Shown piece by piece: positions 8,323-17,400 of a stretch of DNA of 51,489 nucleotides (positions are counted from its first letter, which is position 1; each line of letters starts with the position of its first letter). The stretch is from Candidatus Gastranaerophilales bacterium (GTDB lineage Bacteria > Cyanobacteriota > Vampirovibrionia > Gastranaerophilales > Gastranaerophilaceae), in contig CAAGGG010000054.1 of NCBI GenBank assembly GCA_900769355.1, positions 1 through 51,489 of the forward strand, in the 5' to 3' direction. The notes under the pieces were generated by a model that was not told where the DNA came from, searched no databases, and was given only the letters and a program-made list of their open reading frames with translations. A program made the position numbers and the translations under genes.

Positions 8323-9408
8323 ATGGAAATTTTAATCTTTTTAGTTGGTTTTTTTATTGGTGCTTTGTGCGTGTACCTTTTGTTTATGCTTGTTAATAAA
8401 AATAATAAACAAGCTGAAAAAATGCACTCAGAAGCATTAGAACAGATGAAATTATATTTTGAAAACACAGCTAATAAGGTTTTTAAAGAAAGTACGACAG
8501 AGCTTAGTGAGACAAATAAAGAAAAATTAGAAGAATTTTTCAAGCGTTTCAGGGAACGAATTGAGGATTTTGAACGTCGTGCAGAAGAGAATTTCAAAGC
8601 AGAAAACGAAAACTTTACAAAATTTGATTTGAATATAAAAAACTTTTTGGAAACAGGAAACAAGATTTCTCACGATGCAAATTCTCTTGTAAATGTGATG
8701 AAAGCAGATAACAGAGCATCGGGCAGATGGGGGGAAATCGTCTTGGAACGTGTGCTTGAAGCGTCAGGTTTGCGCAAAGATGAAGAATATAAAATTCAAA
8801 TGGGGACAGCAGAAGGTCGTCCTGATGCAACAGTGTTTTTGCCGGAAGGACGTTGTGTTTATATTGATAGTAAAACTTCTTTTTCTGCTTGGGAAGGCTT
8901 TGTTAACGCGGAAACTGATGATGAAAAACAGATGTATTTGAAACAATTTACAGAATCTACTAAAGCGCATATTGCAGGGCTTATCAAACGAGATTATTCT
9001 GTTGAAGAGGCGTCGCCTGACTATGTTTTGATGTTTATTCCGATTGAAAGTTGTTATTCCCTGATGTTCTGTGATAATTGCCAATTGTGGGATTATGCGT
9101 GGAAAAACAAGGTAATGCCTGTTTCTCCGTCAACTTTGCTTGCGGCATTGAAAATTATAAATTCATTCCACGTAGTAGATCGTCAGAATAAAAATATTCA
9201 AGAAATGGCAAGACTTTGTTCTAGTGTTCACGATAAATTTGCAGCATTGTTAGATGAACTTTTGAAAATTAGAGATAACTTAAATAAAGCTCTGAAAAAG
9301 CTTAACGGAACAGGAAATATCATAAATCAGATTACAAAGCTCGAAAAACTTGGTTGCAAAACGGAAAAAACAGTTCCGACAATTCCTGACGACGTTGCAG
9401 AGGAATAA
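8323..9408 (+). CDS. rmuC: RmuC family DNA recombination protein
   Basis: This 361-residue protein has an N-terminal membrane anchor (residues 3-24), a long coiled-coil region to about residue 125, and a RmuC nuclease-like core. The family block RASGRWGEIVLERVLEASGL is clear, followed by GRPDATVFLPEGRCVYIDSK, where the Asp and Lys fit the PD-(D/E)XK-like active site proposed for RmuC. RmuC limits DNA inversions and other rearrangements between short inverted repeats in E. coli. That is notable in a genome so rich in small palindromes, though the link is only inference. It is shorter than E. coli RmuC (475 residues), mainly through a shorter coiled coil. It converges with the gene at 9430. Confidence 0.92.
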   Translation: MEILIFLVGFFIGALCVYLLFMLVNKNNKQAEKMHSEALEQMKLYFENTANKVFKESTTELSETNKEKLEEFFKRFRERIEDFERRAEENFKAENENFTKFDLNIKNFLETGNKISHDANSLVNVMKADNRASGRWGEIVLERVLEASGLRKDEEYKIQMGTAEGRPDATVFLPEGRCVYIDSKTSFSAWEGFVNAETDDEKQMYLKQFTESTKAHIAGLIKRDYSVEEASPDYVLMFIPIESCYSLMFCDNCQLWDYAWKNKVMPVSPSTLLAALKIINSFHVVDRQNKNIQEMARLCSSVHDKFAALLDELLKIRDNLNKALKKLNGTGNIINQITKLEKLGCKTEKTVPTIPDDVAEE

Positions 9409-9429
9409 TTTGGAAGTTTTTAAAAAGTT

Positions 9430-11010
9430 TTACTTCTTGTCGTCAGAATATTCGGCAGTTCCTGGGAATGCGTTGGAACCGGTTGCTTTTCTTGTAATCC
9501 AGTATTGGATTTTTGGGATAAATGTTGATAGGAATGCTGCGGAGATTGCAAAGCCGATACCCCAGTTCATTGCATTCTTGAAGCAGTTGTCTCGACAAGC
9601 TTTGTTGATTAAATCTTTTGAAATTTCGCCGTTTTTCGCTTTTTTCAAGACAGATTCTACATATTCTTTCAAAACAGTTTGTTTTTTCTCAAATGTTTCA
9701 CGAGAAATAAATCTCAACGGATTGTCAAAAATTGGTTCTGAAATTTTGCCTGTGAATAGGTTTTGATCTGATGTAGAACATCTGAATACGTTTTTCAAGA
9801 ATTCAGGAATATTTATTGCTCCGTCTGTAAATACATTTGTAACTTGTTTTTCGGTCAGAATAGCTTTGCCTTCAAGAGCCGGTTGCAATTCTGACATTTC
9901 TTTTGCAACTTGTTTCAATTTATTAACATTGACATCTGGATATTTCGCTTTGACATCAGCCAAAAGCTCGTTGAATTTATCAAGCTCAATAGTTCCGTTT
10001 CCTTCTCTTAGAGCTTGTTTAAGTTTCGGAGTTACTAATCCTGAATTGTCAGGGTTTCCAAATACGGCGTTTCTGAAATCTTCTGTTTTCATATTTCCGC
10101 CATTAGCATCAATTACAGAGTTCATCAAGTCGCTAACTTGTTTTGCGGCAACAGGATCGAGTCTTGTTCCATTACCTGTCTGCATTTTGTTTAATAAGAA
10201 TGCTATTACAGGCATGTTGAACATATAGAAGTAGCTTGAAGAAATGTCTCTGAATAAAACTTCTGTTCTTTCGTACTTGTTACGTGCACAAGCACCTCTG
10301 CCAATCCAAACACCCATATCAGTTGATAAAAGCCCGTATTTAGGATTGTTTTCAAAGCTGTACGCCAATGACATAAGCGTTTGAGGTGCAATCGAACCGA
10401 ACGGAACACTATTATCCTGTTTCAAAAACTTATCCATTGAGTATTTTGCTTGATTATTATTTGTTTTGTTTTCTTCTTTTTTATTTGATTCTGCAGGTTT
10501 TTTCTTCATTATGTATTTTGTAATTGCTTGGTTTGTTTTAGGTAAAACAAGTCCAACAAGACAGTTTGCAAGGATAATACTTGTAATAACTTTTCCAAAC
10601 TTATATTTTGCAATCAAACTTTCCGCTTTATCAGGATTTTTTAAATTCTTCTGCAAGTTTGTTTTGAATTTTTGCATAAAGTTATTTACAGGTTTTCTAA
10701 CATTATCTTTACCCGTATCAAAATCAGTTTCAGGAAGTTTTAAAAGTTTTTTGCCAACAAATTTATCAATAAGTTTGTTGAATAAAGGGACTCCACTAAA
10801 CCAAAAAGCTGCCCCAATCATTTCTTCCGTTAAACGTTCTCTGGCTTCCGTAAAACCACCTCTTTGATAAGCTTGATAAGTTCTACCGCCTTCTACAAAG
10901 GCTTCCAAAAGTATTACTGGCGCAATAGAACGGCTGGCAAGCCCTTTAACGAATTTTCTGCCATAACTGAAATCTTTTAATGTCTGATTTGGAGTAACTT
11001 TTATATCCAT
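9430..11010 (-). CDS. Multi-pass membrane protein, unrecognised
   Basis: I do not recognise the family of this 526-residue protein. Hydrophobic segments lie near residues 28-50, 90-105, 145-165, 250-270 and at the C-terminus (about 490-512, IGFAISAAFLSTFIPKIQYW). A soluble, charged stretch occupies about 280-480. The C-terminal tail is short and polar. The style (basic loops, Gly/Ala-rich helices, no signal peptide) is like the neighbours at 3243 and 11203, and I infer a lineage-specific set. The RBS AAGCAGGA lies upstream of the ATG. It is divergent from 11203 and the two may share a regulatory region. Confidence 0.75.
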   Translation of the reverse strand: MDIKVTPNQTLKDFSYGRKFVKGLASRSIAPVILLEAFVEGGRTYQAYQRGGFTEARERLTEEMIGAAFWFSGVPLFNKLIDKFVGKKLLKLPETDFDTGKDNVRKPVNNFMQKFKTNLQKNLKNPDKAESLIAKYKFGKVITSIILANCLVGLVLPKTNQAITKYIMKKKPAESNKKEENKTNNNQAKYSMDKFLKQDNSVPFGSIAPQTLMSLAYSFENNPKYGLLSTDMGVWIGRGACARNKYERTEVLFRDISSSYFYMFNMPVIAFLLNKMQTGNGTRLDPVAAKQVSDLMNSVIDANGGNMKTEDFRNAVFGNPDNSGLVTPKLKQALREGNGTIELDKFNELLADVKAKYPDVNVNKLKQVAKEMSELQPALEGKAILTEKQVTNVFTDGAINIPEFLKNVFRCSTSDQNLFTGKISEPIFDNPLRFISRETFEKKQTVLKEYVESVLKKAKNGEISKDLINKACRDNCFKNAMNWGIGFAISAAFLSTFIPKIQYWITRKATGSNAFPGTAEYSDDKK

Positions 11011-11202
11011 TTTGAAAATTTTTCCTGCTTACTTTAATAACCCTGAATTTTTGTTTTTGCCCTAAATGTAAAGTTTGTTAAGTTTTTGTTACACTGAAAA
11101 GCAAGGCTATGTCGGTAGTTAAGTTTTGTTAAAATTTTTCTGGGAACTAACAATGTTTTATATTCAGTGTTTTTGATAGAATAGAAATAGAAGGTGCGTG
11201 TT

Positions 11203-11982
11203 ATGCCAATAACTAATGTAACTAATAATATTAACCAGACGACTTATGATCCAAAGAAACACGACAGACGCTTAAAGATAGGAGTTACTGCTACTTCTGC
11301 GTTAGGTGTTGCAACTGCATTGGCTCATATTTCGAAAAAACAAGGATTTTCTTTAAATCCTTCTAGAATTGCTAAAACTCCGATAAAGGACTGGGCTATT
11401 TTTGGCTTATATAGTAAAAAGCACCCTGAGAGAAAACTGTTAGAACAAGAGGGTGAGGAAATTATTGAATTGGCGTCAGCATCTGTTCTTGGTGGCTTGT
11501 TAGGCGGTCTTGCTTTTGATGACAAAAAACATCGTAAAGCAAAATTGAAAGAATCTGTAAACCAGTTATTAGGTAATGTTTTGGTGCCAATTGGTTGTGT
11601 TTGGACTGCGTCAGAGTTATATAAAAAACAAGAAGCCAATATTTTGAAATTGGTTCCTCAAATAAAAGAAACCGGTAAGGCTTCAAAAATATTTAACGGT
11701 GCGTTGAAAGCAATTCCTATGTCAATCGTTACGATTGCAGCCTTGGGAACTGGAATTTTTGCTGGAAACAAGGTTTCTAATTTTATAAACGAAAAAATTT
11801 ATCATAAAAAAGTTGAAAGAAATATAAAACCGACAGATTTTGCTCCGCACGTTGATGATGTGGGTATGGCAGTGTCTTTGATGGCAAAAAAATCTGCATT
11901 TTCAACATTTATCCAGAGAGTAGTGCCGGCATTTTTATGTGTTCCTGGAATTGAAACAGGCATGCATCGAGAAGAAAAATAG
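11203..11982 (+). CDS. Small membrane protein, unrecognised, related in style to the 9430 and 3243 genes
   Basis: The protein has about 259 residues and no family I can name. Hydrophobic stretches appear near residues 31-42, 93-105, 130-145 and 170-190 (IPMSIVTIAALGTGIFAGNK), and the C-terminal region has a short hydrophobic piece (VVPAFLCVPGIETGM). I start it at the ATG 11203 because AAGG at 11191-11194 is correctly spaced for it; an upstream in-frame GTG at 11194 overlaps that RBS. A weak -10 (TAGAAT, 11177-11182) precedes it. It is divergent from 9430 and upstream of ychF on the same strand. Confidence 0.75.
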   Translation: MPITNVTNNINQTTYDPKKHDRRLKIGVTATSALGVATALAHISKKQGFSLNPSRIAKTPIKDWAIFGLYSKKHPERKLLEQEGEEIIELASASVLGGLLGGLAFDDKKHRKAKLKESVNQLLGNVLVPIGCVWTASELYKKQEANILKLVPQIKETGKASKIFNGALKAIPMSIVTIAALGTGIFAGNKVSNFINEKIYHKKVERNIKPTDFAPHVDDVGMAVSLMAKKSAFSTFIQRVVPAFLCVPGIETGMHREEK

Positions 11983-12065
11983 TTTGACTGCATAGAAATT
12001 CTTTTCTTTTATATTTATGGTAAAATTATTTTATAGTAAAAAATATAAAGAAAAGGAATATAAAT

Positions 12066-13163
12066 ATGCTTAGAACCGGAATTGTAGGATTGCCGAATGT
12101 TGGAAAATCAACTCTATTTAACGCTTTGACAAGTGCTAAAAATGCTCAAAGCGCAAACTATCCGTTTTGTACGATTGAACCGAATGTTGGCGTTGTAAAT
12201 GTACCTGATGAAAGACTTGAAAAGCTTGCAGAGCTTTGTAAAACAGAAACTATTATCCCGACAGCTATTGAGTTTGTTGACATTGCCGGTCTTGTAAAAG
12301 GTGCAAGCAAAGGCGAAGGCCTTGGTAATCAGTTTTTGCATAACATTAGAGAAGTTGATGCGATAATTCAGGTTGTAAGATGTTTTGACGACCCAAATAC
12401 AATTCACGTTTCAGGAAAAGTTGATCCGTTAGATGATATCGAAATTATCAATACAGAATTGGCACTTGCGGATATGGCGTCTGTTGAAAAACAGATTGCA
12501 AAAGTTTCAAAAGTTGCAAAATCTGGTGACAAAGACGCTGTTCTATTGTTGTCTGTATTAGAAAAAATGCAAAAACTTTTGGAAGCTGCCACATTTATTA
12601 ATTTGAATGACAATTTTAATGAAGACGAAATCCCTGTTGCAAAAAGCTTGAATTTAATGTCAACAAAACCTGTAATTTACGCGGCGAATGTTTCTGAATT
12701 TGATTTAAAAGACGGAAACGATTACACGAAGAAAGTAGGAGAATATGCGGCTTCTCATGGTGCTGAAATGGTAATTATTTCTGCACGAATTGAGGAAGAG
12801 TTGGCAGAACTTTCTCCGGAAGAGGCAACTGAATACTTGCACGATTTAGGCGTTGAAGATAGCGGAATCAACCGTATGATTAAGTCGGTTTACAGCCTAT
12901 TGAATTTGAGAACATTTATTACTGCTGGTGAAAAAGAAATTCACGCTTGGACAATTCCTGCCGGAGCAAAAGCTCCTCAAGCTGCCGGTGTAATTCATAC
13001 AGACTTTGAAAAAGGATTTATCAGAGCAGAAATTACTCCTTACGAAGAGTTTATTAAAAACGGCTCTTATGTAGCTTGTAAGGATAAAGGCGTAACACGT
13101 CTTGAAGGCAAAGACTATGTTGTACAAGATGGTGACTTGGTACATTTTAGATTTTCAGTGTAA
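12066..13163 (+). CDS. ychF: YchF/OLA1-type redox-regulated ATPase
   Basis: This 365-residue protein is a full-length YchF. The P-loop is GLPNVGKSTLFNAL near residues 7-20. The G3 region is DIAGLVKGASKGEGLGNQF, and the G4 position reads NVSE rather than NKxD, which is the feature that makes this TRAFAC GTPase relative prefer ATP. The C-terminal TGS domain starts near TFITAGEKEIHAWTI. YchF binds ribosomes and influences translation and the oxidative stress response. RBS AAAGGAAT lies 8 bp before the ATG. It seems to be a single-gene unit; a hairpin repeat (13204-13225) follows the stop. Confidence 0.96.
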   Translation: MLRTGIVGLPNVGKSTLFNALTSAKNAQSANYPFCTIEPNVGVVNVPDERLEKLAELCKTETIIPTAIEFVDIAGLVKGASKGEGLGNQFLHNIREVDAIIQVVRCFDDPNTIHVSGKVDPLDDIEIINTELALADMASVEKQIAKVSKVAKSGDKDAVLLLSVLEKMQKLLEAATFINLNDNFNEDEIPVAKSLNLMSTKPVIYAANVSEFDLKDGNDYTKKVGEYAASHGAEMVIISARIEEELAELSPEEATEYLHDLGVEDSGINRMIKSVYSLLNLRTFITAGEKEIHAWTIPAGAKAPQAAGVIHTDFEKGFIRAEITPYEEFIKNGSYVACKDKGVTRLEGKDYVVQDGDLVHFRFSV

Positions 13164-13203
13164 CGTTTGAAAGTTATAGAATTTGTCTTAAACGCAAAAA
13201 GTA

Positions 13204-13225
13204 TGGCGAGGTATCTACCTCGCCA
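13204..13225. repeat. Perfect 10-bp inverted repeat downstream of ychF
   Basis: TGGCGAGGTA and TACCTCGCCA form a perfect stem around TC. There is no T-run, so a classical terminator is unlikely. It resembles the GTAG + hairpin elements at 2427, 34251 and 34294. Confidence 0.6.
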
Positions 13226-13250
13226 CCAAAATAGGAAAGGATCTAAGAGT

Positions 13251-13313
13251 ATGAGAAAGTATAATTTTAGAAGAGCCTTCGGGGGGGGGGCAATCGCAGC
13301 GAAGCACGTGTAG
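13251..13313 (+). pseudogene. Orphan pilin-leader fragment with G10 tract
   Basis: An ATG with a GGAAAGGA RBS opens a 20-codon frame, MRKYNFRRAFGGGAIAAKHV. Its first ten residues match the start of the pilin-like gene at 22952 (MKRFEFRRAL), and both run into a ten-G tract (here 13281-13290). After the tract this copy diverges and stops at TAG 13311. The rest of a pilin-like gene begins again at 13490. I read this as the displaced 5' end of that gene, cut off by about 250 bp of repeat-like sequence. Alternatively it is a leader peptide or a slipped phase of a variable gene; slipping one or two G does not obviously join it to 13490. Confidence 0.6.
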
Positions 13314-13351
13314 CTTGTTTATTTGATGATTTAGCAGCTAAGTTTGTAAAA

Positions 13352-13383
13352 GACGTTAGGACGATAAGACGCAAAGACGATAA
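13352..13383 (+). repeat. Four 8-bp tandem units (GACGATAA-like)
   Basis: GACGTTAG, GACGATAA, GACGCAAA and GACGATAA follow each other without gaps. The 8-bp period is the same as at 2349-2388. The run lies inside the sequence that separates the orphan leader from the functional pilin-like start. Confidence 0.6.
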
Positions 13384-13409
13384 GTTCGTATCGGGTGAAA
13401 TAGCTATCA

Positions 13410-13446
13410 GTCGTCATTCTGAGGCTCTTCAGAGCCGAAAGAATCC
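13410..13446. repeat. CGTCATTCTGA hairpin repeat with short arms
   Basis: TCGTCATTCTGA is followed by GGCTCT-TC-AGAGCC and then GAAAGAATCC. The start is the same CGTCATTCTGA end found inverted at 34416, 40873/40948 and 43435. The arms differ from the other copies but pair with each other. Confidence 0.6.
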
Positions 13447-13459
13447 AGCTTATTTATTG

Positions 13460-13465
13460 TATAAT
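13460..13465 (+). promoter_or_regulatory. -10 element for the pilin-like gene
   Basis: A perfect TATAAT lies 24 bp before the ATG 13490. Transcripts from it would start near 13472, so an in-frame TTG at 13457 cannot be the start. The promoter lies within the repeat-derived sequence. No good -35 is seen. Confidence 0.5.
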
Positions 13466-13489
13466 ACAAGTAAATTGAAAGGAATATAC

Positions 13490-14305
13490 ATGAATAACTT
13501 AACCGAAACGGTCTTTTCACGTTTCACGTCTCACTTTTCACTTCCAAAATCCGCCTTTACTTTGGCTGAGGTTCTCATCACCCTCGGCATTATCGGTGTT
13601 GTGGCGGCAATTACTCTTCCTTCATTAATTCAGCACAATATTGAAAAACAACGTGTTGCGCAACTAAAAAAGGCATATTCAGAACTATCTCAAGCTTATA
13701 ATCTTGCTATTGCGGGAAATGGGGTTCCGACTGAGTGGGGAATGGGCGGAATGTATGAAGAAAAATCGCATTATATAATGGCTAATAATATGAGAAAGTT
13801 CTTAAAAGTTTCAGTCGATTGTGTTGATATGCCTGATAGTGAAGCAAAAGTAGTTTGTGGACAGTACAATAAAATTGGGAAATTAGCCTCTCAGAATGCA
13901 ATTTACCTAAATACTCTTAAAAAATATGGACGTGCTGTTATCCTAAGTGATGGAACAACAGTTACATTCAGAGTTTGGTCTGGTCAATGCACCTTTCAGC
14001 TTGGCGCAATAAAGAATGTTTGTGGAGCTATTAATGTAGATGTAAATGGTTCAAGCTATCCGAATCAGTTTGGTGAAGATCAATTTGTATTTTATTTTAC
14101 AAAAGATAAACTTGATCCGGCTGGTATAAAAGGTGCTTCATTAACTTTTGAAAGAGCTTGTAATCGACTAATTAATTCCCCATATTCATGGTACGATGAT
14201 GCTAACATGTATGCTTGTACTGCATGGGTCTTATATAATGAAAACCAAGATTACTTGCATTGTGACGACTTGAGCTGGGACGGAAAACATAGTTGTAAAG
14301 AGTGA
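13490..14305 (+). CDS. Type IV pilin-like / pseudopilin protein
   Basis: The protein has about 271 residues. It carries a class III (prepilin) signal: the processing site is followed by FTLAEVLITLGIIGVVAA, with Glu at +5 and a hydrophobic helix. The residue before Phe is Ala rather than the usual Gly. The mature part is a globular domain with several Cys that could form disulfides. The leader before the site is about 22 residues and contains FSRFTSHFSLPK, encoded by TTCACGTTTCACGTCTCAC-type repeat DNA, so the leader looks repeat-derived. The ATG has a GAAAGGAA RBS. Function is probably as a component of a type IV pilus or type II secretion pseudopilus; no assembly genes are nearby. Confidence 0.85.
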   Translation: MNNLTETVFSRFTSHFSLPKSAFTLAEVLITLGIIGVVAAITLPSLIQHNIEKQRVAQLKKAYSELSQAYNLAIAGNGVPTEWGMGGMYEEKSHYIMANNMRKFLKVSVDCVDMPDSEAKVVCGQYNKIGKLASQNAIYLNTLKKYGRAVILSDGTTVTFRVWSGQCTFQLGAIKNVCGAINVDVNGSSYPNQFGEDQFVFYFTKDKLDPAGIKGASLTFERACNRLINSPYSWYDDANMYACTAWVLYNENQDYLHCDDLSWDGKHSCKE

Positions 14306-14412
14306 TTTGTGCGTTTCAGGTATTGTAGAAACTTCAATATGTAGTTTTTATTATTATTTCTAGATTTTCAGAATGCCTATTAAAGTTTCAGCCAATTTCT
14401 TGAAAATTCAAA

Positions 14413-17400
14413 TTACTTGCTTACAATTGTCAATTTTTTGCCAATATTATGCGGTTGTTTATTCATTTCAGCGTAAGGTTTTGAAACAAAATTGTATTGT
14501 GGATTGAACAAAGTCTTTCTACCTGTAAAGCTTGGTTGGAAATTGTCAACGCTATACAAAATTAGTGTAGAATCTTTGAATGTAATTGGGCGTCCGTCCG
14601 GACCTGTAATTTGATTGTTTCCATTTACATAATATGTTGTTTGATCCTCTTTATTGGCATTTTTGAATTTTATGCCGGGCCTTAAACCTCCACGAAGTCC
14701 AACTTTTCCGCCTCTATCGTCGTTTAAGTCGATACTGTTTAATGTAATTTGTTTTGAATCATAATATTCGTCATATTTGTGGTTAAGTCCTTCTGTGTTG
14801 AATACAGAAATAGTCATTGCACCACTCGGACTTTGGCGAAGAAGAGCAGAAACAGACGTTTTTGTGCCGTCATCTGTGTATGCGGTTTGTTCTTTTAGTG
14901 CAAATGGTGTTCCGTCATTCAATGGTTGTAATTCCGGACGAGTTCTCAGCTCAAATTGTTCGTCTAAAAAGTCTTTGAATTGTTTTACAAACGGTTTAAA
15001 ATCAGGACTTTGTGGGTCAACCCATTCTTCGTGAATTACGTTTCTGTTTTGTAGGTATATGTTTTTGGTTGTAGTTTCATAACCCGTTGAGCCCATATCG
15101 TCGCCTGCAAATAAGGTCGGATTTCCGGTTAATGCAATTAAAAATTTCATTTGGCCTAAAAGTCTGGACATTGCAGGATCTACAATTTGTTTGAATGCCT
15201 CATCTTTCAACGCTTTGCGCTCTTCAGGTGTTAATTTGAAATGCGGATCTTGGTTTACATATTCCATTTCATCTAAGACAACATCAAGTGCAACACTGAA
15301 ATCTTTTGTTCCAAAGCCGTCAGCCTCAATTATATTTCCTTTGTGGTGCCCGTTTGTAAGGTTTTTTAATGCTTGAAGCATTGTGCCGTAAACTAAATCT
15401 TTTTTGTTTTGGTCTAGTCCTATGTTTTCTTTAGCTTTTCCCATTCCGCTTGCAATTGATTCTGCTTTTGCTATTGCTAAATTGCTTGTGCGAGCGAAGT
15501 TAAAGCAGTCCACTGCTTCTTTTGTAGGATTGTTACCATACCCCATTCCGTGAAGAATTTTGTAGGCTCTTTGACGTTTCTCAAAGTTCTTGACATTAGT
15601 CAGGTCTGTGTAAACCATATCCATGTCTTCAGCGTATCCTTCCAGAGCGCGACATTTGTCGTGGTTACCGGCAAATGTATATGAATACAATAATGATTCT
15701 AATGGTCCGGATTGTAAGAAGTTTGCTCCCCCAACAAGTTGTTCAAGAATTGTTCCATTGTGACGAGTTCCACGCTCAACGCCATTTTCATCTGCAAACA
15801 GTTTGCCAAAAATACCTGTTAAGTTTGAAGAAAAATATGTGTAGTTAGCAGTTGTTGTAAAACCGGCTTCATTCAAAAGTTTTTTAACAGCTTCTGTCGA
15901 ATCAGCGTATCTAGCACCGGACTTGCCACCGTTTCCTTTGCCGTAAATGTCTGCTTCGTCAGTAACTTCTGCGGCGATATAAGCGTCCGGGTGGTATTCT
16001 TTTACGCCATCTGCAAATTTAGACCAGAAGTTGATTACCTGATTCCAAGTGTACTCAAAGTCGGTTTTGTGGTTTCTGACAGATTCAATATCTGCGATAT
16101 CTTTTGTTGCATCAATTCTCCAATCCAAACCGGCTTCTGTTCTATCAACAATCATTTCTGCAAGTTTAAAGCTGTTTGCATCAGTGCCTTTAATCGATTG
16201 GAATAGCGCATTTGCAAGTTTTTGTTTTTCTGACGGTTGGATTTTCTTTACTCTTGAGCGAATTTTATTAATAACTAATTCTGCTTCATCTTCCGGACTG
16301 TCAGCAATAATTCCCATACTTGTAAGAGATGTTTTCTTCAATTCGTTGTAGTTGTAAGAAATTTCTCCTGTTTGGGCATCAGTTGTAACCAAAGCATTTG
16401 GTTCAACACTTTTGATAACAGCAAAACGAACAATTTCAGGTGCAAGTTGCGGAATTACATATTTGCCGAAATCAGTTAGATTTCCTTCTTTGTCGTGAAG
16501 TTTTGAGTTTTCTGGGAGTTTTGCATCAATATTAGAGAAGATTTCGTTTGCAAAATTTGCTAGCTCTTGCGTGTACATTTTGTCAGCTGTTTCGTAAACT
16601 TCTCTGAATTCAGGTTCAAGGTGTGGGTTTCCAGCCTTGTACATGTCAAATCTGGTTAGCCCGATTTCATCTTCTGATGTTGCACGTTTTGAAATGTATT
16701 GAGAACTCAAAACGCTTGCGATTTCGTCGCCAACTTCAATTGAATCAAGCGGAGTGTCCATAATGTTATGAAGAATTGCATCTTTGTAAGTTTCACTATT
16801 TTCTAAACCTTTTAGCTCATAGTCGTTGTTCAAAACGTTTTCAACAATGTTCTGGTTTATATTAAGTTTTTTAGGGAAAACTTCTCCGTTGGCTTGTGAT
16901 TTGATCAATGATGTGATTTCGCTTGCAGATTTGCCGTTAATGTTCTTTAAATGTTGAGCAACATTAAGGTTTAAGATTTGATTGGTTTTCTTAGTCCAAT
17001 ATTTTGCCGAAGATACAGCATAGTCTTGAACTTCCATATTGTTTCTTTCAAGAAGTTTTATTTTTTCTGTTCTAAGGTCCGGATCTGTAATATTTACCAA
17101 CTCTTGAGTGTCAGCATGCGACGGTACGAAAATTAACTTGGCAATATCCGGATTTGCGTCCCAAGTGTAAAAGCCACTTTCGTGCTTGCCATCAAGTCCG
17201 AAATATTCAAATTTTGCAACCGCACGAGTTCCTTCGCCACTATACAGCTTAACTTGTTTTTCAGGTGGAACAGATTTATTGTAATCGCTTAGGTGTTTAA
17301 CATTTTCCAAATACGTTTTTGGGTTTATTTGGAAACTGTAAGGCACAACTGTGTCGTTGTGGTTGTTTATGTCTAAGTAATTTTTGTCAAACTTGTCATA

